Assembly: GCF_029255285.1 (NCBI RefSeq)
Contig: NZ_JAPUVI010000043.1
Coordinates: 1-64,000, forward strand
Direction of reading: 5' to 3'
From: Accumulibacter sp.
GTDB taxonomy: Bacteria > Pseudomonadota > Gammaproteobacteria > Burkholderiales > Rhodocyclaceae
DNA: 64,000 nt
Below the pieces are notes generated by a model that ran no database searches, was not told the DNA's origin, and worked only from the letters and a program-made list of their open reading frames with translations. The stretch's first letter is position 1; every line of letters begins with the position of its first letter. Positions 26,978-37,359 of the stretch are shown here, in pieces. The position numbers were made by a program, and so were the translations under genes.

Positions 26978-28483
26978 ATGGAGAAAATCTCTCTCATCTA
27001 CGCGCAAAACCTGATCAACAGAAAAGCGGCGATGGCGCAGCAGGAGTTGTCCTTCGTCGTGCTGGTCGACAACCTCTGTTACGACAAAAGCGTCGATGTC
27101 GTGTGGGCCGGCGAGGACGGCGTCTGGCATGCCGTGCCGGCGTCCTATCACGGCGGCGCCGATCAGCAGCGGGAATACTGGCTTGCCCGTCTGACGTTTG
27201 CCGTCGCGCCCGACAAGCCGCTGCCGGGAAACGTCCAGTTTGCCTTGTGCTATCGCGCACTCGGCAAGGAGTACTGGAACAACAATGATGGCCGGAACTA
27301 CGCCATTCAGGCGGATTCCGGGATTCTGCCCGGGCCGGGGAGGGGGGTGGTCAATACCGGTTTCGAGAGCCGCCTGAGTGACGAGGACTCGCCGGTTCGG
27401 CTCGTCGTCGGGGTGGACACCGGCTTGGCGGCCAGGGCGGTCAGCATCCAGTGGTCGACCGACAACTGGCGGACGACGCGCCAGACCCCGTGTCGCCTGG
27501 CGACGGACTACTGGGACGAGGCCTGGCTCAGCAACGCCCGCAACCCGAATCACTACGGCTGCCAGGTGTGGAGCGGCGCACTGCGGGCGGCGGATGCCTT
27601 CCGCGTCGACTATCGGATTCGCTGCGAGACGCGGCGTGGCATCGTCTGGGACGATAATTTCGGCACCAGTTATGCGATCCAGCGCCCGGCGCTGAAGGTC
27701 TTGATCCTCAATCTGCATTGTTGTCAGGAGGACAACCAGGACGACAAGCTGTCACAGATTGCCAAGGCGATCGGCGAACTCGAGGTGGATATCGTGTGCC
27801 TGCAGGAGGTGGCCGAACTCTGGAACGACGGCCAGGGCGACTGGCAGACGAACACGGCGCGGATCATCAACGAACGCCTGGAGTCTCCTTATCATCTGGT
27901 CAGTGACTGGTCCCATCTGGGCTTCGAGCGCTATCGCGAAGGCGTTGCGCTACTCAGCCGCTACCCGATTCGCAAACATTCGGCGAGATACGTTTCCGCC
28001 AGCCAGGATCCCTTCAGTATTCATTCGCGAAAAGTCGTGATGGCACAGATCGAAGTGCCAGCGGTCGGACTGATCAACGTCTTCTCGTCGCACTTGAGCT
28101 GGTGGGAAGACGGTTTTGCCGAACAATTCGAGACGCTTCGGCGGTGGGCGCGCGACGAGCACGGTAGCCGCGTGGTGGCGACGATGCTCGGCGGTGATTT
28201 CAACATCAAGGCGGGTGCGGAAGGTTATCGATTGGTGGTCGCGGCGAACGAATACGAAGACCAGTTCCTATTGGTCAAGTCGCCGTCGCTGTTCCACCGG
28301 ATTTTCGAGGCGGGGGATTCGCACTGGCATCACGAGTTGGCCGACGACCGTCGCATCGACTACATTTTCCTGCGCAAGGGGAGTGCGCTGCGCGTCACTT
28401 CGGGTCGCGTCGTGTTTACCGAGCGGGACTACGGGACGGTCTCCGACCACGCGGGTTATCTGATGACTTTCGTGCCGAAGTGA
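26978..28483 (+). CDS. endonuclease/exonuclease/phosphatase-family protein with two CBM21-like glycogen-binding modules
   Basis: A 501-residue protein without signal peptide. Two N-terminal beta modules (about residues 20-112 and 138-236) each end in the CBM21 hallmark: W100NNNDGRNY and W224DDNFGTSY, with STDNWRTT before the second. These modules bind starch or glycogen and in animals target PP1 to glycogen. Residues 238-501 are an EEP (DNase I-like) domain with LNLHC, LQEV (Glu277), SSHLSWW, GGDFN, RRIDYIF and SDHAGY (His491), so the metal-dependent phosphoesterase site looks complete. The substrate is unknown: nucleic acid, sugar phosphate or phospho-glycogen are all possible. Start ATG 26978. 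The PLD-like gene follows 79 bases later. Confidence 0.82.
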   Translation: MEKISLIYAQNLINRKAAMAQQELSFVVLVDNLCYDKSVDVVWAGEDGVWHAVPASYHGGADQQREYWLARLTFAVAPDKPLPGNVQFALCYRALGKEYWNNNDGRNYAIQADSGILPGPGRGVVNTGFESRLSDEDSPVRLVVGVDTGLAARAVSIQWSTDNWRTTRQTPCRLATDYWDEAWLSNARNPNHYGCQVWSGALRAADAFRVDYRIRCETRRGIVWDDNFGTSYAIQRPALKVLILNLHCCQEDNQDDKLSQIAKAIGELEVDIVCLQEVAELWNDGQGDWQTNTARIINERLESPYHLVSDWSHLGFERYREGVALLSRYPIRKHSARYVSASQDPFSIHSRKVVMAQIEVPAVGLINVFSSHLSWWEDGFAEQFETLRRWARDEHGSRVVATMLGGDFNIKAGAEGYRLVVAANEYEDQFLLVKSPSLFHRIFEAGDSHWHHELADDRRIDYIFLRKGSALRVTSGRVVFTERDYGTVSDHAGYLMTFVPK

Positions 28484-28562
28484 CGGCGCACGGCGCGGCA
28501 AGCGCTATTACGCTGGCGACAACACGTGGCCAGCATTGAACAGGACTTTTTTCAGTCAGGCG

Positions 28563-30155
28563 ATGAAAAAAGCTGAGAACTATGCAGTACCGGTACACGG
28601 AAACCTCGGTGGGTCGTTTCCGCGGGTCAACGACTTCAACGAGAAGTTCTATCTGCGCTGGGGCAAGATCCTCTTCGACGTCTCGTACGGCGCTCAACTC
28701 AACGTCAAAGTGATCCTCAGGGTTTACCGCGAGCACCATATTTGCGAAACCTATGTCGTCGACACCGACCCTTACGATGTCCATTGGGACCACCACAAGC
28801 GCCGCACACGGGACTTCTACATCCACCCATTTTCGAACACCTTTGGGCATATCACCTGCGTCAAGTTTGCCTACGTCGTGCACCTCGACGAGCACTCCAC
28901 GGCCTCGCAACTCGAGTACATTTTCATGGACGGCGGGCAGGTGCGGGACGGGCATCCGCAATACCGGCGGATCACCGCCGAGTGGGCGACCGAAAACCAC
29001 TATCGCACGCACGAGCTCCAGGCCTGGGAGTTGCAGAGCGACGTCGACTGGTACAACCACCATTTTGAATCGCTGCGCCTGATCCCGAAGTTCACCAAGG
29101 GGCAGCAGTATCATCCCTACCATCCGAAGCGCTTCATCCACGATCACATCGACAAGGTGATCCATTGCAAGCGCGAGCATCCAGGCCGCTTCTGCACGAT
29201 CAAGGTAAGCGTCGATTGCATCGATGACCACGACTTCACCCAGCACCTCGTGCATGCCAGTCATCATGGCGTCTGGGTGCAGTGCATCGTCGACTGGCGA
29301 AAGATGACGCTGACCAACAGTCCGAACTATGCGCGGCTGAAGCGCGCCGGAATCGAATTGCTGGGGGTGGTGTGCACCCCTCAGCACCACCTGATCGAAG
29401 TCGCTCCGGACATGCACACCAAGTTCATCATCTTCAACGACGAGGACGCGATACTCGGTTCCTTCAACATCACGTTCGACCGCTGGTGGGCGAACTGGGA
29501 ATCGGGAATGACTTTCCATTCACGGGGTGTCTGCCGCCTGCTCGACAACGTTTTCCAGAGCGAGCGGGGGGGTGTCAACCAGAAGTACGGCATCGACCCG
29601 CTCAGCCACTTCAATCTGCTTTACACTTTTGGCCGGCACGCCATGCTGGATGGTCGCTACTACCGTCCGCATCACGCCATCCTGGCCGAGATACACCGTG
29701 CCAGACACTCGATCAGGCTGGTGTTGTTCCTGATCGGCGACCTGCTCGGCGAGCATGGCGACAGCGTCGTCGATGCCCTGATACACGCCAAGAATCGTGG
29801 CGTCTACGTGCATCTCCTGCTCAACGGGCATCTCGCTCGGCAGGGCCGGGTGGGTATCGAACGGTCGATGCACGAGGAACTGAACCGGCCGCTGTTACCC
29901 GCCGTGCAACGCCTGAGGGACGCCGGCGTGGCCGTCGGCCTGGTGTATGGGCAGCAGGATCACCCGGTGCCCTATTCGCCGATCCACTCGAAGTATTGCG
30001 TGATCGACGACGCGACGGTCATCGAAGGCAGCTTCAACTGGTACAACACCTCGGTGTTCTCGCACGACTTGATGGTCCTGGCGACCAACCGCGACGTAGC
30101 GAAAGCCTATCTGTACGAATTCGACCAGATACAGCGGCTCTTCCGCATCTATTGA
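28563..30155 (+). CDS. phospholipase D-like protein with novel N-terminal domain
   Basis: A 530-residue protein, no signal peptide. The C-terminal two thirds contain two HKD half-sites: His285-x-Lys287 (MHTKFIIFNDEDAILGSFN) and His475-x-Lys477 (IHSKYCVIDDATVIEGSFNW), each followed by GSFN, so a complete phosphodiesterase or nuclease active site can form. The first 130 residues are beta-rich with many aromatic residues and match nothing I recognise; they may be another binding module. Cytosolic PLD proteins with a single active site can act on DNA, RNA or phospholipid. It follows the CBM21-EEP gene on the same strand. ATG 28563 is favoured over TTG 28536; neither has a strong ribosome-binding site. 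Confidence 0.8.
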   Translation: MKKAENYAVPVHGNLGGSFPRVNDFNEKFYLRWGKILFDVSYGAQLNVKVILRVYREHHICETYVVDTDPYDVHWDHHKRRTRDFYIHPFSNTFGHITCVKFAYVVHLDEHSTASQLEYIFMDGGQVRDGHPQYRRITAEWATENHYRTHELQAWELQSDVDWYNHHFESLRLIPKFTKGQQYHPYHPKRFIHDHIDKVIHCKREHPGRFCTIKVSVDCIDDHDFTQHLVHASHHGVWVQCIVDWRKMTLTNSPNYARLKRAGIELLGVVCTPQHHLIEVAPDMHTKFIIFNDEDAILGSFNITFDRWWANWESGMTFHSRGVCRLLDNVFQSERGGVNQKYGIDPLSHFNLLYTFGRHAMLDGRYYRPHHAILAEIHRARHSIRLVLFLIGDLLGEHGDSVVDALIHAKNRGVYVHLLLNGHLARQGRVGIERSMHEELNRPLLPAVQRLRDAGVAVGLVYGQQDHPVPYSPIHSKYCVIDDATVIEGSFNWYNTSVFSHDLMVLATNRDVAKAYLYEFDQIQRLFRIY

Positions 30156-30193
30156 GGCTGGCCGGGCCGCTTCGGGCGCTGTCCCGACCGTGC

Positions 30194-31606
<1,413 letters not shown>

Positions 31607-31768
31607 CAGGTACTCCTCAATCGCTTCGACACGCCCTCTCGATCCCCGGGCCGCGTGGTCGTGCGGCAAGGCAGCGGTAGGAAGGTCGGCGGAAAGCCCG
31701 CGAGTATAGGTAGGGGGGACAGCCGCCGTCAATCTCCGGCGTTGCCGACCGGCGACGCGGCCGCGTGC

Positions 31769-33031
31769 TCAGAGTGCGCTGTCGTCGAGGTGGCTCACGT
31801 CGTCCCGCAGGCGCTGGTTGGCCTGATGGCGCAACTTGACAAGATACATCATGCCGCTGACGAACAGTCCGAAGAGGGTAATGACCCAGTAGATCGAGAG
31901 GTCGGATCGGATCATCACGTAGTACAGCCCGGTCATCGCCAGGATCGACAGGTTCTCGTTGAAGTTCTGCACGGCGATCGAGTGACCGGCCCCCATCAGG
32001 ATGTGGCCGCGATGTTGCAAGAGCGCGTTCATTGGCACGACGAAGAAACCGGAGAGGGCTCCGATCAGGACGAGGAGAGAAACGGCCAGCCACATGTGCT
32101 GGACGAAATTCATCACCAGGACAATGACTCCCATGGCGATGCCCAGCGGGATGACGCGCACCGATTTGCGCAGAGTCACCAGTCGTGCGGCGCCGACCGC
32201 ACCGAGTGCCACGCCGACGGCTACCACGCCTTGCAGCATGCTCGACTTCGAGAGGTCGAGTTGCAACGCGACTTCCGCCCACTTGATGACGATGAACTGC
32301 AGGGTGGCGCCGGCGCCCCAGAAGAGCGTCGTTACGGCCAGAGAAACCTGACCCAGGCGGTCACGCCAGAGCAGCACCAGGCAGTGATTGAACTCGCGCA
32401 ACAGATACCAGGGGTTCTTGTGCAGTACGCGGTGGTCGACGCCGGTGTCGGGAATATACAGATTGAACAGCGCGGCTAGCAGGTAGAAAAGAGCAACGAA
32501 ACAGAGCGCCATTTCACCGATCGTATCGACACCGGTATCGATCAGCGGGAAGTCGAAGCCCAGCAGCGCGTGGGCGATCTCCGGCCGGATCAGCGTGCCA
32601 CCGACGACGACACCGAGAATGATCGCGCCGACCGTCAACCCTTCGATCCAGCCATTGGCGACGACCAGCAGTCGATGCGGCAGATATTCGGTCAGGATGC
32701 CGTATTTCGCGGGCGAGTAGGCGGCGGCCCCGAGACCGACCACGGCATAGGCGAAGAGGGGATGGACGTCCCAGTACATCATGGCGCAACCGACGATCTT
32801 GATGCCGTTGCTGATGAACATCACTCGCCACTTCGGCATCGAGTCGGCAAAAGCCCCGACGAAAGCCGCCAGAACGACATAGGAAACCGTAAAAAAGGTT
32901 TTCAGCAGCGGTTCGTAGGCGCTAGGCGCGTGCATCTCGCGCAGCGCGGAAATAGCGATGATCAACAGGGCGTTGTCGGCCAGCGCGGAAAAAAACTGCG
33001 CGGCCATGATGATGTAGAAGCCGAAAGGCAT
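31769..33031 (-). CDS. lplT: MFS lysophospholipid transporter, LplT-like
   Basis: A 420-residue major facilitator protein with 12 predicted membrane helices. IMAAQFFSALADNALLIIAIS at the N-terminus matches the LplT signature (AQFLSAxxDNALL), and FVGAFADSMPKWRVMFISN follows. LplT flips lysophospholipids inward for reacylation by Aas. No acyltransferase gene is adjacent, so the substrate assignment rests on similarity. The ATG at 33031 gives the conserved start but has no good ribosome-binding site. Diverges from the LysR gene; 162 bases from pyk. Confidence 0.85.
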   Translation of the reverse strand: MPFGFYIIMAAQFFSALADNALLIIAISALREMHAPSAYEPLLKTFFTVSYVVLAAFVGAFADSMPKWRVMFISNGIKIVGCAMMYWDVHPLFAYAVVGLGAAAYSPAKYGILTEYLPHRLLVVANGWIEGLTVGAIILGVVVGGTLIRPEIAHALLGFDFPLIDTGVDTIGEMALCFVALFYLLAALFNLYIPDTGVDHRVLHKNPWYLLREFNHCLVLLWRDRLGQVSLAVTTLFWGAGATLQFIVIKWAEVALQLDLSKSSMLQGVVAVGVALGAVGAARLVTLRKSVRVIPLGIAMGVIVLVMNFVQHMWLAVSLLVLIGALSGFFVVPMNALLQHRGHILMGAGHSIAVQNFNENLSILAMTGLYYVMIRSDLSIYWVITLFGLFVSGMMYLVKLRHQANQRLRDDVSHLDDSAL

Positions 33032-33191
33032 AAGGAGAGTGGTTGGTGTTTTTGGTGTTGTTTGTCTGAATGCGAGCGTTCTTCGAGTGTTGGGCTTATA
33101 CCATGAAAGAGGCCGTATTGTTAGCGCGCCTGCCGGCGGCAAGCGGCGAGCGCTCGGGCCGGATCTGTTCGGCGTGCCGGATTTGTGATTC

Positions 33192-33213
33192 AATCGCTTT
33201 ATATAAGTCGATT
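33192..33213 (+). promoter_or_regulatory. candidate LysR promoter/operator: AATCG-N12-CGATT around a TATATAA box
   Basis: An interrupted palindrome encloses TTATATAA just 15 bases before the LysR start codon. LysR regulators usually bind T-N11-A dyads near their own promoter, so this may be an autoregulatory site. Confidence 0.4.
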
Positions 33214-33227
33214 AAAGGAAAGGGCTT

Positions 33228-34130
33228 ATGGCTGATCGTCGCTTGCAGGTGTTTCACGCGGTTGCCAAACACCTATCGTTTACCAAGGCCGGTGAAGCGC
33301 TGCACATGACGCAGCCGGCGGTGACCTTCCAGATCAAACAGCTCGAAGAGCGTTTCAATACCCGGCTCTTCGATCGCGGTGGCGGCCGAATCTCTCTCAC
33401 CCGAGCCGGTGAACTGGTCCTCGACTACGCCGAGCGCATCCTCGGGCTGTCCGCCGACCTCGATTTGCGGGTCGCCGAGATGACCGGGCAGATGAGCGGC
33501 AGTCTGCTGGTCGGCGCCAGTACGACGATCGCCGAGTTTATGCTGCCGCCGATTCTCGGTGAGTTCAACGTCCGTTATCCGCAGGTCCGTGCGCGTCTGA
33601 CGGTCGCCAACTCGGAAGCGATAGGCAACGCCATCGCGGCACATACGCTGGATATCGGGCTGGTGGAATCACTCACCAGCCACCCTAGCCTGCAGTGTGA
33701 GGTCTGCGGCGACGACGAATTACAGGTCATTTGCACGCCGACGCATCCGCTGGCCAAGCGTATCGAGGTCGACGCCAAGAGCCTGCTGGCGTACGACTTC
33801 ATTGCCCGCGAGGCAGGTTCCGGCACGCGCGAAGTGACTGACGATTATCTGCGCGCTTGCGGCGTCGAGCCGGATCAGCTCAAGACACTGATGGAACTGG
33901 CGAGTCCGGAAGCTCTGAAGGGGGTCGTCGCGACCGGGCTCGGCTGTTCGATCGTTTCACGGGCGAGTTTCGAGAAAGAACGTCAGTTGGGGAGTCTGGT
34001 CGCCGTTCCGCTGCGACCACGCCTGACACGTACATTGTCGCTGGTCTACCAGAAGGAGCGCTTTCGCTCGAAAGTGGTGCTGACCTTCGTCGACTTCGCG
34101 CGCGACAAGCTCAGGGAGTTGTCGGCCTGA
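33228..34130 (+). CDS. LysR-family transcriptional regulator
   Basis: A 300-residue regulator. The N-terminal winged helix (LQVFHAVAKHLSFTKAGEALHMTQPAVTFQIKQLEE) is canonical, and residues 90-295 form the periplasmic-binding-like effector domain (SGSLLVGASTTIAEFMLPPILGEF). It resembles the CysB/CbbR-like group in which the domain opens with GxLxIGAStTIxeYxLP; the effector is not predictable. Its TGA overlaps the ATG of alr by one base, so it may be co-transcribed with alr and radA. It could also control the divergent LplT gene. Confidence 0.92.
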   Translation: MADRRLQVFHAVAKHLSFTKAGEALHMTQPAVTFQIKQLEERFNTRLFDRGGGRISLTRAGELVLDYAERILGLSADLDLRVAEMTGQMSGSLLVGASTTIAEFMLPPILGEFNVRYPQVRARLTVANSEAIGNAIAAHTLDIGLVESLTSHPSLQCEVCGDDELQVICTPTHPLAKRIEVDAKSLLAYDFIAREAGSGTREVTDDYLRACGVEPDQLKTLMELASPEALKGVVATGLGCSIVSRASFEKERQLGSLVAVPLRPRLTRTLSLVYQKERFRSKVVLTFVDFARDKLRELSA

Positions 34131-35233
34131 TGCCGCGGCCGATTCTGGCCCGTCTCGACGCGGCGGCGCTGCGCCACAACTATCGGCTGGCGAAGAAGCA
34201 GGCCGCCGTCGCTGGCGGCCGAGCCAAGGCCTGGGCCGTCGTCAAGGCTAACGCTTACGGCCACGGCTTGCGGTGGGCCGCGGCAGCGCTCGGCGATAGC
34301 GCCGACGGCTTCGCTTTGCTCGATCTGGCGGAAGCGGTCAGCTTGCGCGAGGCCGGCGTTCGTCAGCCGATTCTGCTGCTCGAGGGTCTGTTCGAAGCGG
34401 CCGATGTGGCCGTCTGTGCGGCGCACGATCTGACGCTGGTCGTTCATCGTCTCGAACAACTGCAGATGCTGCGCCAGGCTGGCTTGCCGGTGCGCCCGCC
34501 AATCTATCTCAAGCTCAACACTGGCATGAATCGCCTCGGTCTGACGGCGAGCCAATTGCCGGCGATCAGGAACGAACTGGCGGCCGCCTCGGCAGACGGT
34601 CCGATCACCTTGATGACGCATTTCGCCGAAGCCGACGGTCCCGGCGGCGAGGCCTGTTTGGCCTGGCAACTCGAGCGTTTCGCCCGCATGCTCGCGGACT
34701 GGCCGGAAGCTGCCGGTTTTCCCGTTTCGCTGGCGAACTCAGCAGCCATCCTGCGCTACCCGCAGACGGCGCGCGACTGGGTACGGCCTGGGATCATGCT
34801 CTATGGCGGCAGTCCGTTTGCCGATCAGGATGCCGCCAGCCTCGATCTCAAACCGGTGATGACCCTCAGCAGCCGCATTCTGGCGGTTCAAGAGATCGAC
34901 GTCGGTGAACGAGTTGGCTACGGTGGCACCTTCGTCGCGCGTCGGCCAACGCGCGTCGGCGTCGTCGCCTGCGGATACGCCGACGGTTATCCTCGGCACG
35001 CTCCCGGCGGCACCCCGATCGTCGTTGCCGGGCAGCGGACGCAGACCCTGGGTCGCGTCTCGATGGACATGCTGGCTTGCGATCTGACCGATTTGCCGAC
35101 GGCAGGCGTCGATAGTCCAGTCGTCCTCTGGGGTGAAGGGCTGCCCGCGGACGAGGTGGCTGCCGCCGCCGGGACCATCAGCTACGAGTTGTTCTGCGCT
35201 TTGGCGCGGCGCGTGCCGGTCGTCGAAGTCTGA
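34130..35233 (+). CDS. alr: alanine racemase
   Basis: Pyridoxal phosphate enzyme that makes D-alanine for peptidoglycan. The 367 residues are of family length. The PLP lysine is Lys39 (AWAVVKANAYGHG), and the second-base tyrosine lies in RVGYGGTFVA near residue 262. The TIM barrel is followed by the C-terminal beta domain (RRPTRVGVVACGYADGYPR, QTLGRVSMDMLACDLT). Start ATG 34130 overlaps the stop of the LysR gene. RadA follows after two bases. Confidence 0.97.
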   Translation: MPRPILARLDAAALRHNYRLAKKQAAVAGGRAKAWAVVKANAYGHGLRWAAAALGDSADGFALLDLAEAVSLREAGVRQPILLLEGLFEAADVAVCAAHDLTLVVHRLEQLQMLRQAGLPVRPPIYLKLNTGMNRLGLTASQLPAIRNELAAASADGPITLMTHFAEADGPGGEACLAWQLERFARMLADWPEAAGFPVSLANSAAILRYPQTARDWVRPGIMLYGGSPFADQDAASLDLKPVMTLSSRILAVQEIDVGERVGYGGTFVARRPTRVGVVACGYADGYPRHAPGGTPIVVAGQRTQTLGRVSMDMLACDLTDLPTAGVDSPVVLWGEGLPADEVAAAAGTISYELFCALARRVPVVEV

Positions 35234-35235
35234 AC

Positions 35236-36612
35236 ATGGGACGCGCCGAAGGCGGTCAAAGAACCGTTTTTTCGTGCCCCGAGTGCGGCGCCAGTGCGGC
35301 CAAGTGGCAGGGGCAGTGCCCCGGCTGCGGGGCCTGGAACACTTTGGTCGAAACGTTCGCCGAACCGTCCGCCGGTCGGCCGAAGCGCTTCGCCGCGCTG
35401 AGTGGCACGTCGGAACTCCAGACGCTGTCCGAAATCGAGGCGCGCGAGGAGGATCGACTGCCGACCGGGATTGGCGAGTTTGACCGCGCGCTCGGTGGTG
35501 GCTTGGTCGGAGGCGGTGTCGTGCTGCTTGGCGGCGACCCCGGGATCGGCAAGAGCACCTTGTTGCTGCAGGCGCTGTCGGCGATGTGTAGAACACGTCG
35601 GGTGCTCTACGTCAGCGGTGAGGAGTCGGGACAACAGATCGCCATGCGGGCCCGGCGCTTGTCGCTGGTCACCGACAAGCTCCGTCTGTTGGCCGAAATC
35701 AATCTCGAGAAGATCGTCGCCACGCTGCACACGGCGGCCCCACAGGTGGCGGTGATCGACTCGATCCAGACGCTGTGGTCGGAGCAGCTCAACTCGGCAC
35801 CGGGTTCCGTGGCGCAGGTGCGCGAGTGCGCCGCGCAGCTTACGCGGCTCGCCAAACAGACGGGCATCGCCGTAATCCTGGTCGGGCACGTGACCAAGGA
35901 GGGCGCGCTGGCCGGGCCGCGCGTGCTCGAGCACATCGTCGATACGGTTCTTTATTTCGAAGGTGACACCCACTCGAGCTTCCGCCTGATTCGCGCGGTG
36001 AAGAACCGCTACGGCGCGGTCAATGAAATCGGAGTCTTCGCGATGACCGACAAAGGACTCAAAGCGGTCAGCAATCCGTCGGCGATCTTCCTGTCGCAAC
36101 ATGGAAGCGATGTCGCCGGCTCCTGCGTTCTCGTCACCCAGGAAGGCTCGCGGCCGATGCTGGTCGAGATCCAGGCCCTGGTCGACCAGGCGCACGGCAA
36201 TCCGCGTCGGCTGACCGTGGGCCTCGATGCGCAGCGCCTGGCGATGTTGCTGGCGGTGTTGCATCGCCACGCCGGAATCGTCTGCTTCGATCAAGACGTT
36301 TTCGTCAACGCCGTCGGAGGTGTTCGGATTGGTGAGCCGGCGGCCGATTTGGCGGTCGTTCTGGCAATTGTTTCATCACTGAAAAACAGAGCATTGCCAG
36401 CCAAGCTTATTGTCTTCGGTGAGGTTGGACTGGCGGGCGAGGTGCGTCCCGCGGTGCGCGGTCAAGAGCGTCTCAGGGAAGCCGCCAAGCTCGGGTTCAC
36501 GCGTGCGATGATTCCCGAAGCCAATACGCCGCGGCAGGCTATCGCCGGCATCGAAGTGATTGCCGTGCGGCGTGTCGAGGAAGCTGTCCTGCGCCTGCGA
36601 GATCTCGAATGA
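35236..36612 (+). CDS. radA: DNA repair protein RadA (Sms)
   Basis: RecA-like helicase that aids branch migration in recombination. The 458 residues show the N-terminal zinc finger (Cys14, Cys17, Cys28, Cys31), Walker A GGDPGIGKST (99-108), the RadA-specific KNRYGAVNEIGVF motif and a C-terminal Lon-like domain (GLAGEVRPAVRGQERLREAAKLGF). Immediately follows alr, so probably co-transcribed with it. Confidence 0.98.
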   Translation: MGRAEGGQRTVFSCPECGASAAKWQGQCPGCGAWNTLVETFAEPSAGRPKRFAALSGTSELQTLSEIEAREEDRLPTGIGEFDRALGGGLVGGGVVLLGGDPGIGKSTLLLQALSAMCRTRRVLYVSGEESGQQIAMRARRLSLVTDKLRLLAEINLEKIVATLHTAAPQVAVIDSIQTLWSEQLNSAPGSVAQVRECAAQLTRLAKQTGIAVILVGHVTKEGALAGPRVLEHIVDTVLYFEGDTHSSFRLIRAVKNRYGAVNEIGVFAMTDKGLKAVSNPSAIFLSQHGSDVAGSCVLVTQEGSRPMLVEIQALVDQAHGNPRRLTVGLDAQRLAMLLAVLHRHAGIVCFDQDVFVNAVGGVRIGEPAADLAVVLAIVSSLKNRALPAKLIVFGEVGLAGEVRPAVRGQERLREAAKLGFTRAMIPEANTPRQAIAGIEVIAVRRVEEAVLRLRDLE

Positions 36613-36658
36613 ACGGCGGCGGTGCGTGCGTCGAGGCGGTGGCGAGGACGGTTCAGCG

Positions 36659-37183
36659 TCAGGCAGCGAGTCCGTCGTCGAGGGTGATGTCGACCATCAG
36701 GTCGTTCGACAGGTTTTCCAGGTCGCTGGTCAATCTGCCGACATCCAGCGTCGACGACGCTGTCAGTTCGGCGCTGGCGTGAAAAAGCAACTCGGCCGAC
36801 ATCGGCGCGCTGGCCGTGTGCGTGCTGAGGTCTTCGACGTTGATCCCGTGTCGAGCCAGTACCTGCGAAACTTCACGTACGATGCCGATGCGGTCGTGGC
36901 CGACCAGCGAAAGTTTGAAGCGGCGCACGCCGGCCGCCGTGGCTGCCGCACGCGAGACCTCGGAGGTGATGCGCAGACCAGGCAGCGCAGCCAGGGCGCC
37001 GGTCAGCGCCGCGAGCTGCGGTTCGGCAATGCTCACGCAGACGATCCCGGCAAACTTGCCGGACAGGTTAGACATCGACGATTCCAGCCAATTGCCATGG
37101 TATTGACTGATGGTGGTGGCAAGCTGCTCGACGAGACCTGGACGGTCATCACCGATGACGGTCAGGATAAGGGAAACGCTCAT
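36659..37183 (-). CDS. gcvR: glycine cleavage system regulatory protein GcvR-like (two ACT domains)
   Basis: A 174-residue protein of two ACT domains. The first is SLILTVIGDDRPGLVEQLATTISQYHGNWLESSMSNLSGKFAG, the second LSLVGHDRIGIVREVSQVLARHGINVEDLSTHT. Both have the ligand-binding D-R-P/I-G turn. In E. coli GcvR binds glycine and counters GcvA activation of gcvTHP. Here no gcv gene is adjacent, so the target is uncertain. ATG 37183 has an AGGAG site. Converges with radA; diverges from the permease gene. Confidence 0.88.
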   Translation of the reverse strand: MSVSLILTVIGDDRPGLVEQLATTISQYHGNWLESSMSNLSGKFAGIVCVSIAEPQLAALTGALAALPGLRITSEVSRAAATAAGVRRFKLSLVGHDRIGIVREVSQVLARHGINVEDLSTHTASAPMSAELLFHASAELTASSTLDVGRLTSDLENLSNDLMVDITLDDGLAA

Positions 37184-37359
37184 GAAAGGACTCCTCGCAA
37201 GGTGAGCCGCCATTCTAACCTTTGCCGTGCGCCGGATCGGCGCCACGGCGCCGGTGCCGTACCTCGGCCGCCATCGCGGTGCGCTGGCCGGTCGCGCGAT
37301 CAGGCCGACCGATGGCCCTGTCGGGGAGGACCCTTGGCTTGTCGCGCCTTGCTCTGACC

